From an uncultured Lachnospiraceae bacterium (GTDB taxonomy: Bacteria > Bacillota > Clostridia > Lachnospirales > Lachnospiraceae): 64,000 nt of DNA. The notes beneath the pieces were generated by a model. The model searched no databases and was not told the origin of the DNA. It was given only the letters and a program-made list of their open reading frames with translations. Within the stretch, counting starts at the first letter, position 1; every line of letters starts with the position of its first letter. Both the position numbers and the translations under genes were made by a program. This document shows, one piece after another, positions 53,314 to 61,839 of this stretch. The DNA is taken from assembly GCA_934432885.1 (NCBI GenBank), contig CAKRYY010000002.1, positions 41,362 to 105,361 of the forward strand, read 5' to 3'.

Positions 53314-55134
53314 CTACCAGCTAATTTTTGTCTTTATTACAATATCGCAATCTGTTCTGCCTGTAAAAATAAGCTTCTTACCTTTTTTCTGAATTCCATA
53401 TTTTTCAGAAATCCATGTTTCCACTACCTGCTTCTGGAGTTCCGCTTCTGACTCAACTTCCAATTTTACCTTGGAAAAAGCTTCACCGGTCACAAAAGAC
53501 AGCTGCCATGTTATCGGTTTCTCAACCTTCAAAACCGTATCTGTAATAAGCAATTCATTTTCTCCATTAAAATCAAAGCGTCTCTTATGAATTTCCGGTT
53601 TATAACCATCCTGCATTGCTTCAATATAGAGGCTTCCGCTTGATGATACCCTCTCTTCCACACCGCCGTCCGACAGATTATCTGCAAGCAATGTACACTC
53701 TGCACGTTTTCCCCACAAAAAGGCTCCCAGCATCTGTGACTGGTCCTTCTCATTCAAAAGCAGCGTATTATGATTCTCCGTTTTGCGATATAAATTTCTG
53801 CTTGCAAGGTCTATATGATAAATATAGGTTCCCGGATCTGCAAACACCGTCTTGCCATCCAGATACATTTGAAAGCTGAGGGCATCTGCATGTCCATGCG
53901 CCGCTATACTTCCAAAGCCAAGCGTCCCATGATCAATTCCTATTAAGGCTCTCCCATCCCTGCTCTTAAGCAAGGATACTCCACCTTCACGGTAGCACAC
54001 ACTGCCCGTATTCTGATACTTTAAAGTCTCCGGCAGCAACATTCCCATCAGTTTCAGGACATACCTGTAATGATTCCACCTGCCACCGCACAAATCCAGT
54101 ATCTTACCTTCATCATCATCGCCAAATACTACAGTTTCTCCATATTTTCCCTGACAGTCTAATAAATAATGACTCATTTCTGCCAGCATCCATCTCCAAC
54201 GGGATGGAATATGTCCTTCGCCCTGCTTTATAGTAAGCGCCAAAAGGCCTACTGCTTCCATAAAGAAAGACTGATAGTGCAGTGACATTTCCCGATTGAC
54301 GCCATCTCTATAATTTTGTCTTGGAATCTCATAATTCAAAATATAAACTGCTATGTCGAACCACTCCCCACAGGCAAACAAACACCCTGCCATACCTATC
54401 GCCGCAGCTTCAACAATCACATGATTGTTGGCAGAAGAATACCTCGAATAATGGGCAGTGATATAACTCGTCATATTGATAATGCCTGTCCGAAGCCCTT
54501 CACAAAGCTCCTTTAAGCAGGCTTGGACATCCTCCGGAGTGCTCTCTCCCATTGCCTTCTCTAAAAATCCCAGTGTTACCATCCAGTTAATATCACGGAT
54601 TGCAACCTCCATCACGCTTGTCCATGAAATTCCCATCAGGAAAGGATTTTTTTCATTCCAGTCAAAAAAAAGCCGCTTTAACTCCTCTATATCAGTTCTG
54701 TTTCGTTCTTCAAAATAGCTTCTCGCCAAAAGGGCAAATTGAAAGTGCCTGTTCAGCTCCCAGTTTGTACGGGCATCTCCAATATCATCCCTCTGCTTAT
54801 ACTGCAGGTCATAAGAAAACATAAGCGGCCAGTCATTTTCTGTCTGAAAGCCCGCATGCCATTTCGTCTTATATTCTTTATAGGAATAGCCCCCTAAAAG
54901 CTGAATTTCCCCCTGTCTTTTATCAAACAACAGGCACAAAGCATCCAGCGGCAGTTTTTCTGTATGAAAAACAAGGCCTTCTGTTCCCAAATAGAAGACC
55001 CCATCTGTAATTTGACTATTCTGCTTTGCAAATGTCCGCTTTTCCACACGCTCCAAACGCTTCTGCTCAAGCCGCCAGCGTATCTCCGGCATGCTCATTG
55101 CGCGCAGGCGGTTCATATACCAGCCAATATTCAT
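53314..55134 (-). CDS. heparinase II/III family protein (polysaccharide lyase-like)
   Basis: A 606-residue protein with an alpha/alpha-toroid N-terminal half (about 50-330) and a beta-sandwich C-terminal half. The core motif AAHGHADALSFQMYLDGK with the metal/catalytic His, and FADPGTYIYH, define the heparinase II/III type. Members cleave uronic-acid polymers by beta-elimination. No clear signal peptide is seen, although the first 15 residues are short and basic. Located next to an AlgD-like uronate-forming gene, it may trim, edit or release a uronic-acid glycan, as alginate lyase AlgL does in its system. Confidence 0.88.
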   Translation of the reverse strand: MNIGWYMNRLRAMSMPEIRWRLEQKRLERVEKRTFAKQNSQITDGVFYLGTEGLVFHTEKLPLDALCLLFDKRQGEIQLLGGYSYKEYKTKWHAGFQTENDWPLMFSYDLQYKQRDDIGDARTNWELNRHFQFALLARSYFEERNRTDIEELKRLFFDWNEKNPFLMGISWTSVMEVAIRDINWMVTLGFLEKAMGESTPEDVQACLKELCEGLRTGIINMTSYITAHYSRYSSANNHVIVEAAAIGMAGCLFACGEWFDIAVYILNYEIPRQNYRDGVNREMSLHYQSFFMEAVGLLALTIKQGEGHIPSRWRWMLAEMSHYLLDCQGKYGETVVFGDDDEGKILDLCGGRWNHYRYVLKLMGMLLPETLKYQNTGSVCYREGGVSLLKSRDGRALIGIDHGTLGFGSIAAHGHADALSFQMYLDGKTVFADPGTYIYHIDLASRNLYRKTENHNTLLLNEKDQSQMLGAFLWGKRAECTLLADNLSDGGVEERVSSSGSLYIEAMQDGYKPEIHKRRFDFNGENELLITDTVLKVEKPITWQLSFVTGEAFSKVKLEVESEAELQKQVVETWISEKYGIQKKGKKLIFTGRTDCDIVIKTKISW

Positions 55135-55162
55135 TTTTCTATCCTATCTGTTATAAAAATAT

Positions 55163-56536
55163 TTAAAACTCCGTTCCTGTCATATCCTTTTCTATGCTCT
55201 GCCCCTGCTTTGCATTGATATTGATATTTCCCCATGAAATACCCTCATAGTTGCCGGCATAATCTACTTCCTTCCATGCCCGGACTAAATCCACGATAAT
55301 CTTTCCCGGGTATTTCTGCAAAAGGCTGTCAAACTCAGCTTCCTTGTTTGTAATAACAAGCACATCTGATTCCCGCACGACCTTATCCAGATCATCATAC
55401 ACAAAGTGCTGCAGATGTGGAATCTTCGCCATAATAAAGTCCTTATTGGTGCCTGTAATTTCAGACAGCTTTACATTTTTATCATAGATGCGCAGTTCAA
55501 AGCCTTTTCCAAGCAATACCTCTACCACGTCTACAATCGGGCTGCACCGAAGGTCATCCGTACCTGCTTTAAAGCTCAGTCCCAAGATTCCTACCTTGCG
55601 TTTACCCTTGTCCATAATCAGGTTTACAGCATTCTTTTTCTGAATTTCATTGCTTTCCTCAATGCTGTTGATAACCGGTACGTCAACATAATAATCCCTT
55701 GCCAGCGTCCTTAATGCCTTCGAATCCTTCGGCAGACAGGAACCTCCGTATGCAAAGCCTGGTTTAAAATAATAGGGTGAAATATTGAGCTGCTTATCCT
55801 TGCAGAAAATTTCCATAACCTTATGGCTGTCAATATCAAGTGCTTTGCAGATATTGCCAACCTCATTTCCAAACACGATTTTCAAGGCATGATACGTATT
55901 GTTCACATACTTCATCATCTCCGCCACACGAATGTCCGTTGCAATAAATTCCCCTGGAAGGTCTTTATAAAGCTGACGCATTTTCTCCATTGCAGCCTCA
56001 TTGTCCGCGCCAACCAGTGTCAGCGGTGGATTGAGATAATCATGAACTGCCGTTCCTTCCCGCAAGAATTCCGGATTTGATACTACCGTAAAGGCTTCAT
56101 CACGTTTTTTACCGGAAGCCTCCTCCAGTATCCTGCCAATCCGCTCATTTGTTCCCGGCAAAACAGTGCTGCGTACCGCCACAATATGAAATTCCGCCTT
56201 ATCCTTCAGCGCTTCACCAATCTGCGCCGCCACCTTATAGATATAATCAAGGTTCAGATGTCCTTCCTTGCTGCTCGGCGTTCCAACTGCAATAAAGGAA
56301 ATTTCAGAATTCTGCACTGCATAAGCAACGTCCGTCGTTGCTTCCAGTTTTCCCTCATCATGTGCCGCCTTTACAAGCTCCTCAATATCCTTTTCTATAA
56401 TGGTAGGGCGTCCGCTGTTAATCAGCTCCACCTTATGCGCCGATACGTCTACCCCTACTACATGATGTCCAAGCTTTGCACAGCAGGCAGCGCCTACGCA
56501 GCCTACATATCCCATTCCAAATATGCTGATTCTCAT
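55163..56536 (-). CDS. nucleotide-sugar 6-dehydrogenase, AlgD-like (GDP-mannose dehydrogenase type)
   Basis: A 457-residue dehydrogenase oxidising C6 of a nucleotide hexose to a uronate. ISIFGMGYVGCVGAACCA binds NAD, K209 (VAEMMKYVNN) and C267 in FAYGGSCLPKD are catalytic. Several segments follow Pseudomonas AlgD rather than UDP-glucose dehydrogenase: the cysteine number (AlgD C268), LNISPYYFKPGFAYGG and LGLSFKAGTDDLR. With ManC in the same operon, GDP-mannuronate is the favoured product. UDP-glucuronate remains possible. AAGGAAAC precedes the ATG. Confidence 0.82.
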   Translation of the reverse strand: MRISIFGMGYVGCVGAACCAKLGHHVVGVDVSAHKVELINSGRPTIIEKDIEELVKAAHDEGKLEATTDVAYAVQNSEISFIAVGTPSSKEGHLNLDYIYKVAAQIGEALKDKAEFHIVAVRSTVLPGTNERIGRILEEASGKKRDEAFTVVSNPEFLREGTAVHDYLNPPLTLVGADNEAAMEKMRQLYKDLPGEFIATDIRVAEMMKYVNNTYHALKIVFGNEVGNICKALDIDSHKVMEIFCKDKQLNISPYYFKPGFAYGGSCLPKDSKALRTLARDYYVDVPVINSIEESNEIQKKNAVNLIMDKGKRKVGILGLSFKAGTDDLRCSPIVDVVEVLLGKGFELRIYDKNVKLSEITGTNKDFIMAKIPHLQHFVYDDLDKVVRESDVLVITNKEAEFDSLLQKYPGKIIVDLVRAWKEVDYAGNYEGISWGNININAKQGQSIEKDMTGTEF

Positions 56537-56566
56537 ATTTTTGTTTCCTTCCTTAACCGGTTTTGC

Positions 56567-57781
56567 TTAATCAAATTTCCCCGTAAAATACGCCTCATAT
56601 CCTGCAAGCAGCGCCTTACTTGTATGCTCCCAGGAAAGCTCCTCTACAATCCGCTTCCTGCCGTATGCTGACATTTCCTGCCGCTTTTGAGGATTATCCA
56701 AAAGCTCTACAATCTTTTTTCCCATATCAACGGCGTCATTTGGATTCGCGTATACTGACGCCTCTTTTGCCGAATACTTTCCCTCTGTTAGATCAAACTG
56801 GACAATAGGTTTTCCAAGCGCCATATATTCCAGCACCTTATTCATGGTAGATTTGTCATTCATTGGATTGTATTCATCGGGATTCACACAAATATCCGCC
56901 GTATTCAGGTAATCCAGCATAACATCATCCGGTGCTCTTCCGGTAAAGGTCACTATATCGTCTATGCCCATTGATACCGACAGGGTCTTAAGCTCCTCCA
57001 GTGAGGTCCCCCCTCCGACAATTCCATAGCAAATGTCATCCCGGTGCAGTTCATTTCTAATATAACGCGCTGCTTCAAGCAGATAGGGAATTCCCTCCTG
57101 CTTTCCAATTACCCCAAGATAGCCAACCATATATTTTCTGCCCTTTTTCAGTTCCGGTTTGGGTTCCTGTATCCGCAGACGCTCAAGCCTTGGACCGCTT
57201 CGCAGCACATATACCTTTGCCGGTTCCATCCCGCCGCGTTCTATTGCAATCTTTTTGTAGGATTCATTTGTCACAAAGGCAAATGCAGCATGTCTGTAGG
57301 TCTGACGTTCAAGCCAGAGCTGACTTTTGTAAAGAAGCCCCCTTTTCCCAAATTTTGCTTCAAAAAGCTCCGGACATATATCATGGTGGTCAAACACATA
57401 CCGTACCCCATACCTTCTGAAATGCTTTGCCACCATATAAATGTCATCGGGCGGATTACATCCATGAATGACGTCAAAACCGATTTCTTTATAAATCTTT
57501 TTTGCAAGACGAATTTCATGGTAAAGTGCACTGCCGTATTCCTTTACATAACCAACAAAGCCGCTGCCCTCTGTCTTCAGGTCATGGCGGTAAACGTGTA
57601 CGCCTGCAAGCACCTCTTCTTCCTTTTCGTAGCCCTTTCCTTTGGGACAGATAACGGAAACGGTATAGCCATTCTCCACCAATGTAGTAGCTTCCTGCCA
57701 TACACGTGTATCAAAGGGCACCGGAAGGTTTTCCACAATAATCAATATTTTCCTGCCTGTACCGCCTTTTTGTTCTTCCAT
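56567..57781 (-). CDS. GT4 glycosyltransferase (WbuB-like)
   Basis: A 404-residue GT-B enzyme. IIVENLPVPFDTRVWQEA is the N-terminal signature of the WbuB-like subgroup; CNPPDD and FDHHDICPELFEAKFG follow; YLGVIGKQEGIPYLLEAA begins the donor domain, and the acidic STMNKVLEYMALGKP is the second motif. As the second gene of the operon, it probably adds the second sugar after the phosphosugar transferase. It lies 2 nt after that gene's stop, with GGAG upstream. Confidence 0.9.
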   Translation of the reverse strand: MEEQKGGTGRKILIIVENLPVPFDTRVWQEATTLVENGYTVSVICPKGKGYEKEEEVLAGVHVYRHDLKTEGSGFVGYVKEYGSALYHEIRLAKKIYKEIGFDVIHGCNPPDDIYMVAKHFRRYGVRYVFDHHDICPELFEAKFGKRGLLYKSQLWLERQTYRHAAFAFVTNESYKKIAIERGGMEPAKVYVLRSGPRLERLRIQEPKPELKKGRKYMVGYLGVIGKQEGIPYLLEAARYIRNELHRDDICYGIVGGGTSLEELKTLSVSMGIDDIVTFTGRAPDDVMLDYLNTADICVNPDEYNPMNDKSTMNKVLEYMALGKPIVQFDLTEGKYSAKEASVYANPNDAVDMGKKIVELLDNPQKRQEMSAYGRKRIVEELSWEHTSKALLAGYEAYFTGKFD

Positions 57782-57783
57782 CT

Positions 57784-59208
57784 CTATTTTGCTCCTTTGC
57801 CAAACAGCACCACAAATACTGTTTGAAATAGTATTTTTATATCAAGACTGAGCGACCAGTGGTCAATATAGTGCAAATCATATTTTACCACATCGTCAAA
57901 ATTTTCAACATTGCTTCTGCCACTGACCTGCCAGAGCCCGGTAAGTCCGGGCGTCATACAAAGCCGCCTGCGATAATACGGCGTATACTGTGCAAACTCA
58001 TCCTCTGTCGGCGGTCTTGTCCCTACAAGGCTCATATCTCCCTTCAGCACATTCCAGAACTGGGGAAGCTCGTCTATGCTGGTTTTACGGATAAAGCGCC
58101 CAACTTTTGTCACACGGGGGTCATCCTCCATTTTAAACATAAGACCCTGCATTTCATTTTGGGTCTCCAACTCTTTCTTGCGCTTTTCTGCATCAAGATA
58201 CATTGACCTGAATTTGTAAATCCGAAAGCGCCTGCCATTTTTCCCAATCCTTACCTGCGAAAATACAACCGGTCCCTTAGAATCCAGTTTAATAAAAAGC
58301 GCCACAAAGGGATACAGAATACCTGTAATCAAAAGACCGACCAGACCTCCCGCAATATCCATCAGACGCTTGATAACTGCACGCCTGCGGTCTATCTCAT
58401 GAATCGCATAGGTCACCACCGTAAATCCGGCAAACTCTCCCACGCTCCGCACCTTTGTATCCAAATCTGCAACATCAATGTTATAATGGCAGGCAATGCC
58501 CATAACTTCAAAGTCCATAATCAGCTTACGCAGCGCCGTCTTTCCAACCTCCGGAAGATAAAGGAACACCTCATCCACCGGCAGATTTTTTACGGTATCA
58601 ACAACGTTCTCCCTATACGCCACAACCGGAATCCCTGAAATTTCCTGTCCTGTCATATCCGCATCCCATATCACTGCCGAGGTGATTTCACAATCATATT
58701 CCGTTCCTGCAAGCAGCAGCGGCAATACCTGCTGTGCACTGGCAGAATCGGTAATTACCATGACCTTTATCTTGCTTTTATCGGCACGATAGGTAGCACG
58801 CAGCAGCTTTTTCAGGCTAAAATGCGTGGACAGCATAAATACTGTCTCCAAAATAATATAATATCCAAAGACCAAACGTGAGAAATTCTCAGCTTCTTTA
58901 AAAAGAAACAGGCTGCATCCAAGGAAAATTACCATGCCGGCAATATGCTTTGCCACAGATTTAAATTCCACATAATAACCGCGCCGCAGAAAATTCCGTC
59001 CGCTTCCAACCAAAATATCATACAGTACCGTAAAGAGCAAAATCCAGATGCAGACCAGAATATAGGTTTCCTTATGGTCTGTCAGCGCAAAGGAATGATA
59101 ACGCAATAAAATGGCAAGCAAATAAGACAGAATGACGCAAATGCAGTCTGTCAGCAAAATTCCATAAATTTCCAGTAAATTATCGTTTCGTTTCAGATAT
59201 GCCGCCAC
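57784..59208 (-). CDS. undecaprenyl-phosphate sugar-1-phosphate transferase (WcaJ/WbaP family)
   Basis: Initiating enzyme of 474 residues that moves a sugar-1-phosphate from a nucleotide donor to undecaprenyl phosphate. Four N-terminal helices (about 15-135), a CoA-binding-like middle domain (140-265), one helix (about 285-310) and the catalytic PglC-like part with KFRSMYLDAEKRKKEL, IDELPQFWNVLKGDMSLVG and RPPTEDEFAQY, ending LTGLWQVSGRS. It is first in the long operon. The only start in frame is GTG 59208: a stop lies seven codons upstream and no early ATG follows. Its ribosome site is poor, because AAGGG overlaps the GTG. The sugar could be galactose, glucose or another. Confidence 0.9.
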   Translation of the reverse strand: MAAYLKRNDNLLEIYGILLTDCICVILSYLLAILLRYHSFALTDHKETYILVCIWILLFTVLYDILVGSGRNFLRRGYYVEFKSVAKHIAGMVIFLGCSLFLFKEAENFSRLVFGYYIILETVFMLSTHFSLKKLLRATYRADKSKIKVMVITDSASAQQVLPLLLAGTEYDCEITSAVIWDADMTGQEISGIPVVAYRENVVDTVKNLPVDEVFLYLPEVGKTALRKLIMDFEVMGIACHYNIDVADLDTKVRSVGEFAGFTVVTYAIHEIDRRRAVIKRLMDIAGGLVGLLITGILYPFVALFIKLDSKGPVVFSQVRIGKNGRRFRIYKFRSMYLDAEKRKKELETQNEMQGLMFKMEDDPRVTKVGRFIRKTSIDELPQFWNVLKGDMSLVGTRPPTEDEFAQYTPYYRRRLCMTPGLTGLWQVSGRSNVENFDDVVKYDLHYIDHWSLSLDIKILFQTVFVVLFGKGAK

Positions 59209-59240
59209 CCTTTTTCTAATTTCTGCTCATACATCTTATT

Positions 59241-59269
59241 ATTATAGCTTATTCCACATATCCTGTCTA
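59241..59269 (-). promoter_or_regulatory. main promoter of the 59208-24471 glycan operon
   Basis: Minus strand: -35 TAGACA at 59269-59264, a 17-nt spacer, and a perfect -10 TATAAT at 59246-59241. The predicted start is near 59234, leaving a leader of about 26 nt. It is the only strong promoter I see for the 29-gene run. Confidence 0.72.
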
Positions 59270-59350
59270 CTCCTGCGCCTCTTTGAAATCCTCCAAGAAT
59301 GCCTCTGACAATATTTTTCCCTTTTCATAGATTTTTCCCATGTTATAAGC

Positions 59351-59356
59351 TATACT
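59351..59356 (+). promoter_or_regulatory. -10 element of the GtrII-like gene
   Basis: TATACT 31 nt before the ATG at 59387. No good -35 is visible. It is divergent from the main operon promoter about 100 nt away. Confidence 0.4.
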
Positions 59357-59386
59357 ATGCCTATAGATTTTTTTAAGGAGCTTTCT

Positions 59387-60925
59387 ATGTATCCCGAACA
59401 ATTTTTACATTTATTAAAAAAACATATAAAGAAGGAATGGCTTTTTGCCTTTCTTTCCGCTTTCTGCACAGGTCTTCTGGTGCACCTCTTCCGCTTTACC
59501 AACCACCTTCTTACCTGGGACAGCGTCTACAATTTTCATGACAGCCAGAATACCATCCATCTTGGGCGGTGCTTTCTAACACTTGCCTGTGGTATTGGCT
59601 CTTATTATGATCTGCAGTGGATAAACGGACTGTTATCACTGATTTATTTGAGTCTGGTCTGCGTCTGCCTTACAGAATTATTTTCTCTTCGCAAAAAAAT
59701 CAGTATTTTTCTGGTAAGCGCACTTACCGTCTGTTTTCCAAGCGTTGCCAGCACATTTGCCTACATGTATACAGCAGATGGCTATTTTCTTGCCATGCTT
59801 TTTATGACACTTGCTGTGCTTCTGACTGTCCGCAAAAAATATGGTTTCCTTCCGGCAATTTTCCTGATTGCCTTTGGTTATGGTTCTTATCAGGCCTATA
59901 TTTCCTATGCGGTCATGCTGGTTCTTACCTGGACTCTCATGCAGCTTTTCACCAAAGCATCTGCTGAAAAATCTGTCTTTAAGGAAATCCTTCCCTATTG
60001 GGGACGCTTTCTGCTTATGGGCGTATGCGGCACCATCGTATATCTGCTTTGCTACAAGCTTCTGGCAGCATTCGAAAAAATCCCTGCCAGCGATTATAAC
60101 GGTATCGCCACCATGTCCCTGCCAAATCTGCCCCGCCTGCTGCAGGCAGGAAAAGACTGCCTGATTGATTTTGCATATTTCTTTTTTGGTCCTCTTGATA
60201 AATTCAATTTTTATAAGCTGTCCAACGGGCTTTTGTTCCTGCTTTTGTTTGTTCTTTTTTTCTATTGTATCAAAAAAAGCAGGCTCTATCTGCGCCCTGC
60301 AGATTTTGGCCTGTCCATTTTCTGCCTGCTTGCAATGCCTTTTGTCTGCTCTATGATTTATTTCCTTTCACCGCAGGTCAGATACTATATGCTCATGTAT
60401 GCTTCCTTCAGTCTGTTTTATATTCTGCCGGTTCTTTTCTATGATAAGATTACTTTACAGCCAAACTGGATAAAGACTGCCCTTTGCTGGTGCTGTACAG
60501 TCCTGACAGCCCTGATTATCTTTCATTTTGCGCTCATCAGCAATATCAGTTATCTGTACATGAAAACAAGCAATGAAATGACCTTTGCGCTGGTAAACCG
60601 TATGGTTGACCGCATCGAACAGCTGGAGGATTTTCAGGCTGCCAAAAAGCTCTGTCTTATTGGGCACTTTAAAGATTTTGACAGCGTCTCATTATCGCTG
60701 CCCCCTTCAATGGCTGGTATCCGGGATGGCTATATCATCTCTGAGCAGGCGCATTTCTCGGCTATGATGGAAACCTATTTTCACCTTATGCTTGCGCCCT
60801 GTACAGATGCAGAAAAGCAGGCGCTGCAATGCAGCCCCGAATTTCAGGAAATGCCCTGCTGGCCTGCTGTCGGCAGTGTAAAGCAGTTTAAGGATACCGT
60901 CGTGATTAAGATTGCTTCCGATTGA
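59387..60925 (+). CDS. GtrII-like membrane glucosyltransferase
   Basis: A 512-residue polytopic protein resembling the Glucos_trans_II (GtrII) family that adds a side-chain glucose from a polyprenyl-phosphate donor. The first external loop has LTWDSVYNFHDSQ and LGRCFLTLACG, with the invariant-type Asp. A helix after it is followed by QWINGLLSLIYLSL. About eleven helices and an external C terminus of about 120 residues follow. ATG 59387 has AAGGAG 7 nt upstream; the frame from 59357 overlaps the -10. It is a single-gene unit. Its last 20 nt overlap the convergent deacetylase gene. Confidence 0.8.
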   Translation: MYPEQFLHLLKKHIKKEWLFAFLSAFCTGLLVHLFRFTNHLLTWDSVYNFHDSQNTIHLGRCFLTLACGIGSYYDLQWINGLLSLIYLSLVCVCLTELFSLRKKISIFLVSALTVCFPSVASTFAYMYTADGYFLAMLFMTLAVLLTVRKKYGFLPAIFLIAFGYGSYQAYISYAVMLVLTWTLMQLFTKASAEKSVFKEILPYWGRFLLMGVCGTIVYLLCYKLLAAFEKIPASDYNGIATMSLPNLPRLLQAGKDCLIDFAYFFFGPLDKFNFYKLSNGLLFLLLFVLFFYCIKKSRLYLRPADFGLSIFCLLAMPFVCSMIYFLSPQVRYYMLMYASFSLFYILPVLFYDKITLQPNWIKTALCWCCTVLTALIIFHFALISNISYLYMKTSNEMTFALVNRMVDRIEQLEDFQAAKKLCLIGHFKDFDSVSLSLPPSMAGIRDGYIISEQAHFSAMMETYFHLMLAPCTDAEKQALQCSPEFQEMPCWPAVGSVKQFKDTVVIKIASD

Positions 60926-61829
60926 TTCCACACAGCATCTGTTTTTCCAGCTTTCTGCCCTGACTTCTATAAAATGCCACACAATCTGCATTTTCCAAAT
61001 CCATCAGCTTATCCGGGTGTTCTACTCCGCCCGGATGGCAGAGAACTTCAAGCGGAAGATTCTTTTTTTCTGAAATTTTCTCAAATGCCGGGAGCAGCCG
61101 CTCCACCCTCTCCAAATCCATTTTTCCGCTGAGCAGGATTCCAAAAAACACAGCGCTGTTTTTCTTAAGAGACTTTAGCTTTTTTCTATCCCAAAAAGCC
61201 AACGCATTTAATACCAGATTCTTAACCAGATTGATTGGGCGATAGGTCAGATACAAGCCGGGCTGCCTTAAAAACGGTGTTAGCGACTCAGCCGGGATCC
61301 GCAAAAAGGCAATTTCTGGTTTTTCCCTGAAAAGCCAATTCTTTCCTGCTTCTGTCTTTGGCAGTTCTTCTACGATTTCCAAAATGCAGTCCAGCACAAG
61401 CGGTATCATGTGATAATGCTGATGGCTGTCAATGCGAAGCTCCTTTATATAAGGCAGCATCCTCATAAGCTGCGCCCGCAGCTCTGTCTTTATCTGTTTA
61501 TGAAGCATTCTTTTCTTTGCAGGCGTGCCAAACAGAGAAATACTTAAAACCTGAAAAAAGGAGATGTCCAGCATCCCCTTTTCATTTACCAGCAAAGCAA
61601 CCTCCTCCGGCTTTGCCACGCATGGTCCCTCTGCAAGATTAAAATGTATGCTGACATGCAGCTTTTCCTGCACAGGACGCAGCATTTCCATACATTCTGC
61701 AAGCCTCTGGCTGTTTGGAAGAACGCTCAGGCTCGTCAGGGCTCCTTTGTAAAAGCAGTCCAGAATATGCCTTGATATTTCCTCATTTGCTCCAAAATCG
61801 TCTGCATGGAAAATTATCTGTTCTTTCAT
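60906..61829 (-). CDS. YdjC/ChbG-type carbohydrate deacetylase
   Basis: A 307-residue metal-dependent deacetylase. IIFHADDFGANEEISR holds the two metal-binding Asp, VSIHFNLAEGP a His, and IDSHQHYHMIP the further His ligands; EVLCHPGG is the late motif. Relatives (ChbG) remove an acetyl group from N-acetylated chito-oligosaccharides. ATG 61829 has AAGAGGAA upstream; the frame to 61895 runs into the MBOAT gene. It is third in the ACP/MBOAT operon, so it may free an amino group that then gets acylated. Confidence 0.88.
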   Translation of the reverse strand: MKEQIIFHADDFGANEEISRHILDCFYKGALTSLSVLPNSQRLAECMEMLRPVQEKLHVSIHFNLAEGPCVAKPEEVALLVNEKGMLDISFFQVLSISLFGTPAKKRMLHKQIKTELRAQLMRMLPYIKELRIDSHQHYHMIPLVLDCILEIVEELPKTEAGKNWLFREKPEIAFLRIPAESLTPFLRQPGLYLTYRPINLVKNLVLNALAFWDRKKLKSLKKNSAVFFGILLSGKMDLERVERLLPAFEKISEKKNLPLEVLCHPGGVEHPDKLMDLENADCVAFYRSQGRKLEKQMLCGINRKQS

Positions 61830-61839
61830 TTTTTTCCTC

